Notes: generated by a model from the letters alone, not told the origin. DNA of 64,000 bases from Branchiostoma floridae (GCF_000003815.2 NC_049984.1:7721446-7785445), one strand, 5' to 3'. Shown: positions 36,714 through 49,070, counted from the first letter of the stretch. Numbers and translations: made by a program.

Positions 36714-37059
36714 CCTTTTCTTGAGACGTCTTCTAGATGCACGAATCTACACTGAGAGCGGGAAATGGTCCTGAGAAGAGAATGACTTGGGTTTAATACC
36801 AGGGAGGACTTGTAAATGGGCGATGAGTTGGCGTGTCGTCCACAATGCCCAATAGAAAAGAACGGTAGTTCACAGGCTCGGGTAAAAGCTCCGAACACGC
36901 TGGGTGGTTACACCCATCCGCCCGCGGGCTATAACAGACTGGAGGGCACGCCCATCCGGTCATGCACCACCCCGCCCCCATCTTATCGCCAAGCAGACGT
37001 GGGGGGAAGGAGATCGTGCTGTGAAACGGAAAATGTTATGGGTGGTTTTATGAAAGAGG

Positions 37060-37190
37060 TTTTCACGGTTATCCCTTTACTGCGAACTCAAACTATTCCT
37101 CGTAGTTTTAACCACCGCGAACAGTCCCTTTTCTACCTACCGCGAATTCAAATCCCCCGTGAACATTTCCCCTTTTACTGTATCACTATC
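37060..37190. mobile_element. CGCGGTGG-family MITE remnant
   Basis: Inverse-orientation blocks TTTTAACCACCGCGAACAG, TACCGCGAATTCAAATCC and CGTGAACATTTCC, ending TTTACTGTATC. Diverged. Confidence 0.5.
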
Positions 37191-40127
37191 CATCTTGTCT
37201 CTCGGAGGTGGTGACTCAGAAGGGCGAGACAAGTTGATGACGATCTGCCATCCTAACATCTGCTTGGAGATTAGCTCATTTCGCCCACAGCAGGCTGAAA
37301 TTTGGATACGTTTCACAATTCTTTCATTCATGTATCACTTTTTGTGTCGCTCTTGTAAGGAGTTATTGAACAGTGTTACGGTTATCAAACTAAACGTTTG
37401 GGACATTACATCCCAGTATTTGCTGATGCAGCGAGGAAGCGCTGATTGTTTTGTATGTTGGAGTTTAGAGATCTTTAGACGCCCGACCAAGCCGCCTACG
37501 CCAACTACTCCGTAAATACGGAGGATTAAATGTGTTTTTCAGCTCCCCTCCGTGTTCTTTTAATGCGTGATGCAAATGTACAATGGCGGGTACAAAGCAC
37601 GCCTTGTCCCATCTGCCATGTGACATTTACAGGAGAGTTGGTTGAACTTCTCGCAAGGTCGGACTAGGTGGAAGACAGTGGGCTAATCCATTGCTGCTGT
37701 ACGGGGGTGCTGCACAGTACTGTCCAAGCAGAGGTTAGGCTCCGACTGTTTTTTGACGTCTTTTGAGCGTTTTCTTAGGAGTTTTAACTTTACAGGTTTC
37801 CATTATGTCCACTAGCCAAACAGAAAGAAAACTTGATAAACTATAAAGCCCGACCAAAACGCCTAAGATGCAGAATAATAACAAAACAAGAAGAAATAAT
37901 GCTTCTACTAAATTCTAGTCGCATAGGATGACATGGGATGGCAATATAAAATCTAAAAAAAAAAACGTTTTAACAGATAATCCAAATCGTTTTGCTCAAA
38001 AATCTTATATATAAAACGCTGCCCCAATTTCTTTTCTTGGGTACCAGTTCAGCTACCATTGAAGACCATTGAAATAGCTACTATTGAAGACCATTGAAAT
38101 CTTCATATTGGCCCCCTTGTCAACCGTGACAGGCATGTCTTGGGAAGTAATTATCAGTCTCGAGATCTCCCGAGCGTAAAGACAGTCTCGCCTTCTACGA
38201 AGCAAATAACTCATTTCTGTGCCAACTCTACCAACTCCAAAACGCACCAGCTGCCAATGTTGTGAACTTCTCAAACGTAACGGTTGCACTTGTTAGTCTT
38301 ACAATGATTTTGGACAAATAGACAAAGTTACACGGCACTTCACGGCTGAACATGTCATGGAGGAGCCGTAAACATTTAAACCCAAGCTATCTTCATAGTG
38401 TTTTGTTTCCCTTTAAAAAATAAACACCCTACTGCTACAGTGGTCCAGTCCGCCTTGCGTCATAAATTAGTTAGCGATGTTACGTCTGACAGAGCTGTCA
38501 TTCAAGGCACTGACTTAACCATTAGGTCTTGGTTTGTAATCAGTCGTTGGTATGCACCGAAAAGGACGAAAACAACCCATCAAACGCGTTCAGGGTTCGA
38601 TACCCGTACATGTTGTGCTCGACTTTGAGATGTGTATGAATTTTGACGTGAAACAGTTACAAGAAGGCTGGAATTTTAATCGAAGTAATGAGGCACAAAG
38701 CCAACAGGCGTTTCCACCACCAGGTCAGAGGTTATCTGCGAGAGTTGGAAACACAACACGGATCTGGGGAGGAATTCAAACCATGTTCTTGTACACATTG
38801 TGTACAGTGGTGCTTTACCTCTATGCTATTATTTCTAACCATAACAGAGAGAGGGTTACCAGATGGGGCAAATGATCTCCAATCAGTTGTTGAGATGGGA
38901 GATCGTATAGTTTTCTTTCTGCACCATCCCAACATCTGCTTGGAGAAGGGAATAGATGTCTGGAGATACTGTAAAATGGAAAATGTTCGTAGCGATTCAA
39001 TTTTGTAGTAGGGAGAAAAGGGAGTGTTCGCTGTTGAAAACAATGTGGTAGACTGGCAGGACAAAGATTTCCGCGGTGATTTTAAGTTCGCTATGAAGAG
39101 GTCGTCGCCAAAACCGCCAACAAAGGACCGAAAGATAATAAGAGTACATGTACTGATTTTAAGTCGATTAACTTAAGTATCTAAGTAGTAGACTTAACAT
39201 TTCTAGAAAACGAGACAGTTTTTTTTATATAATCAGCGAAGATAATTTACAGTACAGCTGTGGATCAGCTCGTAGCGGCCTGTAGTAACTAACTGTTTAT
39301 ATTTTCCAGCCCCGCTGATAGTTTTGACAGCATTATGTAAATCAGGTGGCTGGAGATAACATTAGGGCATGCAGTCCGCTACGAAAACATCTGGAAAGAC
39401 TGTGCGTACGCGTACAGAGCTCATTATAACGTACTTACAGAATAGAGTAGAGTAAAACGTTACCAGCGAAGCATTACTGCTACAAATCGTCGCAAAGGGA
39501 GATTATTTGTTTTACAAAAGTCGCTGACAAAGTTTTGGTCCATTTGAATTCGAACTTGCAAGTCACCTTGAATCAATCAAATCCAGAAGTGTCTCCAGAT
39601 GTTATGTCCACAGGAGAGCCAAAGATCTGTCTAGATATTCACAAATTTGTCTTGACAAACGGGTCTGTAAGGATCATGGTAACTATTGTCTACTGGGAGT
39701 TCAACACAAACGCGCAGTTAACAAAAATCGTAATGATAATCAGGTCACGAGGTTGGCAGTGGTGTGGTGCCACACCCATTTGGTCACGATCAACCCTGGG
39801 GCAACATCCCAAACCCAGGAACGTGATATGTTGCAAATCTAGGGATCCCGGGGGAAAAGATGCCAACCGCGATAAGAAAATATAACACTGTTTTCGCCAA
39901 GCCAACTTTGATTTCAGGCTTGGTTAGAAAATGTCTCATTTCATTAAGGCAAGCAGCAGTCGGCCAAGTGTTTTTCTCAACAAAATCCTCTGGATAACAA
40001 AGATAATTTTTTTTCATTCACAGCCATACGTGTTTTTTTTTAAAGTCTGTAGTAATCTCGAAGCCTGGGTGTCATCCTAGTGTTATAGATGGATTACCAG
40101 AGCTCTCACTTACCTCATTCGCAGACT

Positions 40128-40335
40128 TCTAACTGTAAACAGCCATGCCAGCGCTGGCTATTATCTACTCCATTTATTGGAGGAGCACTGATTCGCAAAT
40201 GGCATGAAGTTCTGTAATGCTAGAAGAGGTAGGTATTTAAAGAGAACCTTCGCCGATGTTGAAAAGCGCGAATCAGCGCTCCCTCCACAAAATAAAAGCC
40301 AGCGCTGCTCCAGAAGTCTGCGAACAGGCTGGTAG
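40128..40335. mobile_element. Inverted-repeat element (CGCAGACTTCT arms)
   Basis: TTCGCAGACTTCT...GCCAGCGCTGGCTATTAT on the left pairs with ATAAAAGCCAGCGCTGCTCC...AGAAGTCTGCGAAC on the right. Inner arms GGAGCACTGATTCGC and GCGAATCAGCGCTCC also pair. Non-coding, foldback-like. Confidence 0.55.
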
Positions 40336-41849
40336 TCTCCTGGACCACACCCATCCCGGGTCACCCTACTGATCACCCCGTGTTTTACGACATGTCATGG
40401 AGGCGAGGATGAACTTCTTGGCCGCTCACACTGACGGGAAACATGCACGGCTCCACCTTTCACAAAATCGCAGGACATTGAAAGACTCTTTCCAGACTCC
40501 GGCGGCGCACCAAATTTTGGACCGCAGCCGTAACTCCAAACAAACAGCCTGACGGCTTCAACTCCAAGCTTGGAAACTACAACAGGGACAGCATCGTGCT
40601 ATGGCAGACGATATTTTCTTTTCGCTGGTCTGCAAAATTCAGCCTGACGGCATTTCCCAAGCGACAATCAAGTCAAGTTGTGTTATAGAACGATCGATGC
40701 TTATTGGAAATACGTGGAATCTGTGCTAAACAGCGCATAAGCGATAGCTATCTCCGTGAACCAACTCTTGTAGTAGCTGTATTAGTTTCTAACTGGTAGA
40801 AAATTATGTGTGTAGGTGGGAAGAGTATTGTGTTTACACAAGCGAGAGTAAATGTCAAAGTCATCGAGTGGAAGAGTAGCGTAGGTTGAGAAAAACAACA
40901 AATGATTCTGACTTACAGAATGAGGAGGTCCGGAGGGTCGGCATGCACAAATCAAGAGCCGAAGAGGGGCACGCCTAGTTTGGGGCAGGGGACGTCGAAA
41001 ACAGACCTGGCCAGAAAAACGCGCGGTATTTAGTGCATGCAATGGGGACCATGTGTCCACTAGGGGTCAAACTAGGGCGGTCTGACAGATACCACCTGTG
41101 TACGGGAGGCACAAGAACATGGGGGACAACTCACCGGTCGGACGGCTTAAATCTTTCCGCTCCTTCCTTGGAAAAAGACAACACACTGTGGTAGATCAAA
41201 CCCCGGGCGAATGGCGGGTGTCAGACGCGGTCTCTCTCTCTCTCGCCTCCTTCCCCAGTTGGTTGTTATGAGAACCACATGACGTGGTGGCGCGTGGTAG
41301 CTGCCGAGAAATCGGGGGATTTGCCTCCTGGGCCCCAGGGCTCTGCACGGGGTTATTGGACCGCCTTGTACCCGCACCGGGGGCCTCCGTCGGGGTCAAT
41401 GCCGATTCTATAGTAAACCAATCGGACGGCGATCGCAGACGCTTTATTGTGATTTAGACCACACAAGGCATGGATTGCCTGAAGGCTTGTTGCCGTTCCA
41501 TACAATATGGGTCAATGCGCAATGCCAGCGGTAATACAATTTACTTGCCATTCAACTTGAGAATCATCCACCAATAAGTATAATTCGAAGACGACTTCTA
41601 CAATGAGTTTAACCTCGACCTTCTCAAGTGGTTGTTTAGGTGGTTGAGAAAGTAAAGAACAGTGTGCGAGTATTGCATTTGGCGGAAAGAAGAATGTTGA
41701 AAACTCTTATGAAGAATTTTAAAGTCTGTCAGACACGGTCAGCTAAATCTAGGTCAGGGTTGCGCCGCTTTTTTTCAACAATGCCCTTCACAGCATACTG
41801 AACATGGCGTTGGTGGTGTCCTGGATATCTCGGGGGCACATCTGCACGA

Positions 41850-42141
41850 CTGTAGATGCAGAAATTTTCGCGGTGGTTTTAAGGTCGCGGTTTTCGCATT
41901 GCTAATTCACATTTTCCATGGCAGTAAGAGTAAGAGTAGAGTAGAGTAGAGTAGAGTAGAGTAGAGTAGAGTAGAGTAGAGTAGAGTAGAGTAGAGTAGA
42001 GTAGAGTAGAGTAGAGTAGAGTAGAGTAGAGTAGAGTAAGAGACTACAGTGCGTGGTGCTACCGCGAACTTAAAACCACCGCGAACAGTACTTTTCCCGC
42101 TTCCGCGAAATTAAATTCCCGCGAACTTGCATTTACAGCAT
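41850..42141. mobile_element. CGCGGTGG-family MITE split by a pentamer microsatellite
   Basis: The left arm TTTTCGCGGTGGTTTTAAGG pairs with the right arm TTAAAACCACCGCGAAC, and the termini CTGTAGATGCAG and TTGCATTTACAGC are inverted. Between the arms lies a run of GTAGA repeats from about 41930 to 42037 (more than 20 units). Confidence 0.75.
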
Positions 42142-42164
42142 TCTCCAAGCAGATGTTGGGTAGC

Positions 42165-42195
42165 GGTGCGTGTGTGTGTGTGTGTGTGTGTGTGC
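42165..42195. repeat. GT microsatellite
   Basis: Uninterrupted TG/GT dinucleotides, about 13 units. Confidence 0.8.
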
Positions 42196-42489
42196 CTGTC
42201 TGTGTGAAGGTGTGTCTGTGTGTGAACACGACAGTTCGAAGTTTGTTTTTTGATATGTCTGTAGGCCTTGATAAGACCTTACACAACCCACCCCCACCCC
42301 GTACGGTCAATAAAATTGAAGTGCCAGATAGCGCAGGGGGTGGGTACGGGCCATTATACGTTTAGCGTAATTTGCCTGTAATTCGTTCAGCGTAATTTAC
42401 GATGGATGGGAAAACGGTCGTCGTTAAGTGACGGTCGACCACAAGTTTGCCTTTGCGTGATCAACATCGCAGCGCCAAACAAGCCCTCT

Positions 42490-43105
42490 ACTAGTACTGA
42501 TACTTAACACCATCCATACCACACAGAGGCAAACAATCAGACCTTCCCCTGGTACTGAACACCATCAACACCGCATAACGTTACAGGCAAACAGACCTGT
42601 CTCTGGTACTGAACAACATCCACGTCACACACAGGCAAACAGACCTGTCCCCGGTACTGAACGCCATCCACAACACAAACAGGCAAACAGACCTGTCTCT
42701 GGTACTGAACACCATCCACACCACACACAGGCAAACACACCTGTCCCCGATACTTAACACCATCCGCAACATAAACAGGCAAACAAAATTGTCCATGGTA
42801 TTGAACACCACCAACACAAACAGACCTATCCCTGGTGCTGAACATCATACATTCCACACAGGCAAACAAACTGGCCTTTCCCTTGTGCTGGACACCACCT
42901 ACACCACACAGAGGCAAACAGACCTGTACTGAACACCATCCACACTAAAGACAGGCAAACATACCTGTGTCTGGTACTGAACACTATTCACACACACAAA
43001 CAGATTTGTCCTTGGTACTGAACACTATTCACACACACAAACAGATTTGTCCTTGGTACTGAACACCATTCACACACTCAGACAAACGGACCTGTCCTTG
43101 ACGCT
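42490..43105. repeat. Minisatellite, about 47-bp unit
   Basis: Thirteen or so units built on AGGCAAACAGACCTGTC, TGGTACTGAACACCATCC and ACACCACACAC, with unit lengths varying by a few bases. An open frame on the minus strand (42537-42917) merely reads through the repeat. Confidence 0.85.
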
Positions 43106-44812
43106 GAATACCATCACCAGCATAGCCGTTTTTCAATGGTTGCGGGACAAGTCTTATTCAATAATTTTTGTTTGGTTACATGGTTTTGTGCCAAACTGCA
43201 GTCACCTTTAGTGCAGGCGTTCTCAGTCTCAAAAGAGCCAAATGTTGATGCTTTTTCATGTTGTCAGCCAACTCACTTGATGACAATCATGATCAGTGCT
43301 TTATTAGCCAATAGTGTGATATTGTCTAGTTCCCTCGTTGGCACGTGAGGGAAACAGCCTGAAACGAATCATATCACGCCTATAACAATACCAAGTCAAT
43401 AAAACGGCAAGCCACACTGAGTATGACATCCTCTGAGCAACGAAAAATCAATGCTAGGGTGCGAAAAAAAAATTGAGGAGCAAAATAGAAATACTTTGTC
43501 TTCATTATGAAGCATAAGTGGTCACTTCAAATGACGTTGAAAGACTATCTTTTTCCTGACATTTTTTTTTTTTTGCAATAAACGGCGCATATATCCTCAT
43601 TTTGCAACTTCTTTGCTCGGTTTACAGTTTGGTCGCAACCTTTCTTTTATTTACAGACGGCGATGCCCTAGCGCTGTGTCAGACCTAAACGGAGGTCATA
43701 AGAAAAACCCTGCAGTAGATAAATCTTCAATGTCCATGAGGGTCGACAGGACTTGTGTTTGACACCAGAGGTGTTTACAACTTGTGGATAGAGCAGTCGA
43801 GGGGTCAGGCGTTGGAATGCCGCCCTAAGTCAGAGGTCAGCAGGATGATTAGAGAAACATGGGCGATTCAAGGAGCCAAGAATGTCTCAAGTCACAGCAA
43901 AGAAAATTGCACGTGTCAATGTTGGTTTCGGAGGGGGAGGGTACCATGGAGTGACCGCGCCCAATATTGGACTTTGTGGTAACAACGTACAATGTCTCTC
44001 TCTTTCCCTCATTGGCACTTCTACTCGGCTGATTACTTTGAATGAACTTAATTCCTCGACAATAGTACTCTACAACTAATCTTATCTATTATAATCTTAA
44101 TTACAAATTATCAACATCTGAATATGGGTTACTATACAGTCATGTATGAATGATATCGTCTCGCCTTTGGTATGAAGAATAAAACGTATGCAATTGATTC
44201 AAACAAATAGACATGTAGACTATATTGGTTGATCTTTTTAGGTCAACAGAAGACAGTTTTCGTTTGCATGGTTAAGAATCGCAAAGGGAGAAACTTCGAC
44301 ACTTCAAAATTTACAGTACAGTGTCAGTGCACAAGGAAGTAACAAAATAGAACATTTGTGACTTGGGGCTATAATCTACAAAATACGTGAAAATGAGTTT
44401 GTCCGCTCCTTCGCTTTTCAGGCCCACTTTTATTTGAAGTTCAGCGGAGGTCATATCGGAACTGCAGCCGACGCACAGTAGTAGGCGGCAACAGTATTTA
44501 AGCGAGAAGTTACGTTGACGGAGCAAACATCGTAATCAAAAGTCTCAAACTGACGCAATAGTATTCCTCTGCCATTCAGCACAATTTGTAATCTGCCTCG
44601 CTGACGTGCACAGGAGAATCTGCAAGACCTTATCAAGTACTGTGACGCACATCTTTATATCGAACTACTATTGATGGAGGTCGACGCAAATGAATACTGT
44701 GTTCTTTGACCTTGTTCATAAAAGGCTTAGTTTAAATGGTGTTATTCATGATCGACACAGAGTAGATGTCCTTGATGCGTCGATGTAGGTTAGACATCCA
44801 GGTAATAAGATA

Positions 44813-44897
44813 CGCCAAAAGGTAGTTACTCAAGCAACTGGATATTTTTTTCTTTTTCAAAACCACATCCAGTTGCTTGAGTAACTACTTTTTGGCG
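44813..44897. repeat. Near-perfect 85-bp hairpin
   Basis: CGCCAAAAGGTAGTTACTC followed by AAGCAACTGGAT, a T-rich loop of about 20 bases, then ATCCAGTTGCTTGAGTAACT and ACTTTTTGGCG. Arms are about 31 bp with one mismatch. A related ATTCAAGCAACTGGAAATG occurs at about 23940, so this is a dispersed foldback element. Confidence 0.8.
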
Positions 44898-46316
44898 ATG
44901 TCCTTGACAATGCTTGATCGGTAATAGCGTCCCCTAGCGTGTGGCATAAGATTGTATGGCATAAGTTTCCACCAAATCTCGTGTCCCTTGTTCGACAGAA
45001 AGGCTTACAAAAACGTCTTAATTATGGGTGTTTAACAGTTTAAATGGACCCTGTAGATTCGGTGTGATATCAGAAAGCCGTGTGGTATGTTCGTAAGGTT
45101 ACAGGTAGATGGTTATTTTGCGGGAGGCCATTAGCCAAGAAATACTATATACAAATGTACTATAACGTTGATAATATTATACTGACATTCCATTGCTGCA
45201 GAGTTTGATTCGATTTATTAGACAGCATAAAAACATACAGCCAGCGCTAGCATTGACTCTCATATTCCACCAGATGCCATAATACAATCACATGAGAAAT
45301 ATGTGAATTTAAAGTGATTTAGTTTAAGAGATGTATCAATGCAGCATCAGTAATCATGAGGAATATACACTGGCAATATTTACGTATTCAGGACAATATT
45401 GAGAAGGCCTCTTTAACAATTTTTTTTTTCTGGTGGTATTATGGCACACTGTGGAATTATGAGAATAAATGTTACCCAACTAGCCAAAGGCTGTTACAAA
45501 GAGTAAGCCCTGATAACTGAACAATTAGTGGTATGCAAGAGTTAATGAGGAAGAAATAAAGTCATCTACAAGTATAAGACTTAGGTACCATATATAGTTT
45601 TTACAGTTATACAGTTAAAGTCCTACAGATTAAGCAAGGCAATGACAGGCTGGGTTTACTAACCTAGCTAATGGTCACCATTGGTTGTTATCTAGTACTA
45701 GTGTTTGTAATTGATCAAAACCGTTTACATTTCTGTTTCAATTTGATGCCCATACTGGCCTGTTGTTGGCCCCCGACTTTCACAAATGCTAGTGATTTAT
45801 GTATTCTCTGTCAGAACGTGAGCATGACAATTTAGACAATGTCTGTCACACAACCAACTAGTTTGTTCCTTAGGACACACCAAATTATTTTCCTGATTAT
45901 TTCTCTGTATTATATTCTGATTTGAAAGAAACAGAAGAAAGACAATTCACATACATCAAAATATGAATCAACCCCAACTGCTCAAGTATTAGCACCAACA
46001 GTTTAGGAAACTTCTTGTCTTCCTAGTTGTTACAGTAACTGTTTATCCATTCATCTTTACATAAAAATTTTCAACATAATAGAGTATTAGTGTTCTTCTC
46101 ATAAATGTTAGTGTATGTTGATATTTCAATACTGAAGTAGAAATAGAACAGGTGTTATTGCACCTTTAATTGGTCCATGTCTTTCAATCATCTTCTATAC
46201 TATTGTTTTTCTTTACGTGCAATTAGCCCTTGGGCATGAATTTGCAACAACAAGCACATATATTTGTTACAAGTAAAATGTATATAGCTAAAAGCTGAGT
46301 TCAAATCAAGTTATTC

Positions 46317-49070
46317 TTAGCATGTTTCGGACACTCTGATTTCATTCCCCGTTCCCACCTGTACATTGGAAGAACCTGTGATGTTGATGTATGTTGCCTG
46401 ACCTCCCTTGGTGCTATGGACTGACCCAGCATCAGTACCTGACTGTTTATCTGTTACAGATGGAGGGTACACAAGGCGTATATCTACTGTCTCAGAAGCA
46501 CTACATCTTCGGCATCTCAGACTATGGATCCCAAGGGGACGCCTTTGCCTCAACAAATCACCCGGAAAGTAGTGGGCCTGCCCGCGTTGTGCATCTTCTT
46601 TCTTCAGGCAGTGGCAGCAGCCGATCCAGAAAGTGTAGGGAAGACCTGGCCACTCTTTCAGCAGGCTTCGGAGCACTCCATACACCTTCAAGAGGTCCTC
46701 CCATGCTTTGTCCACGTGGTCCATCGGAAACCTAGTCGCCATCGTGATGCTTGCGTTGTTCTCTTTGCTGACTTCACGTCTCACATGTAGGGGGAAGTCA
46801 CCAAACGAGGCAAGTATTCCGTTTGCCCAGTCCAGACGGTTCCCGATGTGTGGATCTATCTGTGCACAGAACCTTTCATACAGGCCCCATGGTGTGAACC
46901 CTCTCATCACACAGAGGATGGTCAGTTGGTCCTGCTTCTCTGGACACACAGGGAACCACTTCTCATGGACATCACCAGGCATCTCAGTAGAGAGAAGCCA
47001 GGTGAACTGATACATGCTGGAACTCTCCACCCTGTAAGCCCTGGCAATGGAGCCTGCTCCACTCATCGGGACTGGATAACAGATGCCAAATCTCTCCAGA
47101 AGCTTCACGACGATGTCCATGTTGTTCGGCGGCTGCTTCATCCCCTTCAGCAGATGGTGCAGGGTGTCTATGGACATCAGGCCAGATCGCAGCAGGTCCT
47201 CCTGAAGCTGCCTCTGCTGGATGTGGTCCACCTTCAGGCTGCTGATGTTCCTGATCATCGTGTCGGTGTTGTGGTGGTACAGCTGCTTCAGGATGTCTGT
47301 CAGCCTGGCCGGGTTCTGGAACACCACGTTCTTCAGGTCTGGGATGTCGTTGAAGTACAACACAACTCCTCTCTTGTGGAGATAGGCGATGGCTGGATGA
47401 AGTCGGTCCGCACTCAGTCCCACTTCCCGTCCCAATGTCTCCACCTCTTCCATGGTGAGCCACAGTGTTGGTTTCTTCCTTTCAGCCAACATCCGCTGCT
47501 CCAGACTTACCCATGTTTCTGGCAAAACACGACACAAAGCTGGGAAAACATCCTTGTTGAGGGCCAAAGACACCAGCTCTTTCTTGAGGTCTTCAATCCC
47601 TTTGAGAGGGTCGGCTGAGCTGACCTGTGCCACGCACCACTGCAGCTTTGGCTGGCTTTCTAGCATAGCTCGGAGCTTGTGATACCGTTTGAGCATTCGT
47701 TCTCTGGTGACACCATGTAATGGGTGACCAACCTCAATGACGCTGGAATCACTGATGACATCTTCGATGGTCTTCATCTGATCCTGGATGATCTGATCTT
47801 GCTTCTTCTTATCTCTGTGAAGCTGGTCACAGATGTCTTCACATTTCCACCTGACGTCCTTTGGTGAGCAGCGGTCAACGTGGGTGCCGACCAGGCGGAT
47901 GACTGCACCCGGAGTGTGCGCATTCAGAGCCTTGGCCCACTTCCCAACCAACTCTTCAAACTCTGCTGGCTTGTACTGCTCCAAGTTGACTGTCAGGACA
48001 TTCATGGCCAACGGGGACAGAAAGAATTGGTGTACAAAGTCATACACCTTGTGGCCCCCGAAATCATACACCTCCAACTGGAGGTCTTTATCAGCTTGCC
48101 ACAGCTTCACATCCATGCAGTGAGTCCTGTCTTCTTCTCTGGTTAACCTGGACCTCTCCTCCATCAGGGCATGGCAAAGGCTCGTCTTTCCTGCAAACGG
48201 ACTCCCCAGCAGGACCATCTTCATCTTAGGCTGCACAACAGCCCGACACCTCTGCAGCTCCTCTTGATACTTCAGTATGGCTTGAATCCCCTGTTCACAA
48301 ACCTCGTATGGCGGCTGCACCAAGGGGTTATTGGTGGTGCTGAGGTACTTGAGCGACGAAGCTAGCTGACCAAATGTGTCTGGAAGCTCCTGGATGCAGT
48401 TGTCCATTACAGACAGCCACTCAAGTTTTGATAGGTTACACATTGTTTTAGGCACAGATGCAATCTTATTTTCCCCTGCATCAATCCTTTTGATTACCTT
48501 TAATCTGTCTATGGCTTCTGGAAGATGTTTCAACTTGTTCATGGCCACTTCTAGTACCTGTAGGCTGTCTCCAACATCTAAGACGATAGCTGGAACTTCT
48601 TCAAACTGGTTCTGACTGAGGTAGAGATTCATTAAGTTTTGCAACTGACCAAAACTTGCAGGCAACTCCTTAAGATGGTTTCTGTGCACATCAAATGACT
48701 TCAGGAGTGACAGACTGCCAATACTACTGGGCAATGAATGTAACATATTCCCAAATACAAGCAAGGTTTCCATCTTTCTAAATATACTTATCTGCTCTGG
48801 GAGACTTTCAATGTTGTTGTCTGCTAAAGACAACTCTTCTAACTCTGACAAAGCAAACAGTTCTGAGGGAAATGCTGATAAACAATTGTTATCCAAATAA
48901 AGCTTTGTCAGGCAACCAAGTCTTGTAAAGTTTGATGGAAGCACCACGAGCCTGTTTCTGCTGAGAAACAAGTGTTCAGCCTTTTCTTTCTCCAAAACAT
49001 CATCTGGAATGCGGGAGAGACTGCGATCCGTCAGTCTGACTGCCTTGACATTTCCAGCTGCATTAGCACC
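46317..49070 (-). CDS. Large last exon of the ROCO gene: LRR, Roc, COR and RHIM-like tail
   Basis: It starts after TCCTAG with [13 protein letters not shown] and stays open for 2.75 kb. Counting from the Leu codon at 48995 as residue 1: LRRs at about 15-230 (repeated LP..F/I..L..L..L.L..N pattern); Roc at about 255-470 with P-loop 264-271, DFGG 311-314 and THVD 371-374, the usual NKxD position; COR at about 480-640; a conserved extension to 845 with Cys793, 794, 796, 828 and 831, possibly metal-binding; a polar linker; and VQVG at 878-881. All switch-region residues needed for nucleotide binding are present, so this exon looks functional. Confidence 0.9.
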   Translation of the reverse strand, partial: GANAAGNVKAVRLTDRSLSRIPDDVLEKEKAEHLFLSRNRLVVLPSNFTRLGCLTKLYLDNNCLSAFPSELFALSELEELSLADNNIESLPEQISIFRKMETLLVFGNMLHSLPSSIGSLSLLKSFDVHRNHLKELPASFGQLQNLMNLYLSQNQFEEVPAIVLDVGDSLQVLEVAMNKLKHLPEAIDRLKVIKRIDAGENKIASVPKTMCNLSKLEWLSVMDNCIQELPDTFGQLASSLKYLSTTNNPLVQPPYEVCEQGIQAILKYQEELQRCRAVVQPKMKMVLLGSPFAGKTSLCHALMEERSRLTREEDRTHCMDVKLWQADKDLQLEVYDFGGHKVYDFVHQFFLSPLAMNVLTVNLEQYKPAEFEELVGKWAKALNAHTPGAVIRLVGTHVDRCSPKDVRWKCEDICDQLHRDKKKQDQIIQDQMKTIEDVISDSSVIEVGHPLHGVTRERMLKRYHKLRAMLESQPKLQWCVAQVSSADPLKGIEDLKKELVSLALNKDVFPALCRVLPETWVSLEQRMLAERKKPTLWLTMEEVETLGREVGLSADRLHPAIAYLHKRGVVLYFNDIPDLKNVVFQNPARLTDILKQLYHHNTDTMIRNISSLKVDHIQQRQLQEDLLRSGLMSIDTLHHLLKGMKQPPNNMDIVVKLLERFGICYPVPMSGAGSIARAYRVESSSMYQFTWLLSTEMPGDVHEKWFPVCPEKQDQLTILCVMRGFTPWGLYERFCAQIDPHIGNRLDWANGILASFGDFPLHVRREVSKENNASITMATRFPMDHVDKAWEDLLKVYGVLRSLLKEWPGLPYTFWIGCCHCLKKEDAQRGQAHYFPGDLLRQRRPLGIHSLRCRRCSASETVDIRLVYPPSVTDKQSGTDAGSVHSTKGGQATYINITGSSNVQVGTGNEIRVSETC

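Larger units (their letters stand above)
36714..46316. other. Long stretch with no gene recognised
   Basis: Probably includes the 5' UTR and promoter of the MS4A-like gene at its left and the 3' UTR of the ankyrin-LRR-Roc-COR gene at its right. Between are dispersed repeats (about 37060, 39060, 41850), a short recurrent motif CTCCAAGCAGATGTTGGG in both orientations (37252, 38929, 42143), a minisatellite and a hairpin. The ORFs present show no family resemblance. Confidence 0.5.

Noticed and set aside
42537-42917. 126-codon minus-strand ORF rich in Cys and Val
   Set aside because: It is a read-through of the 47-bp minisatellite.
46848-47618. 256-codon plus-strand open frame and other plus-strand ORFs over 46.4-48.6 kb
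   Set aside because: They are antisense shadows of the ROCO exon, whose minus-strand frame has clear LRR and GTPase motifs.
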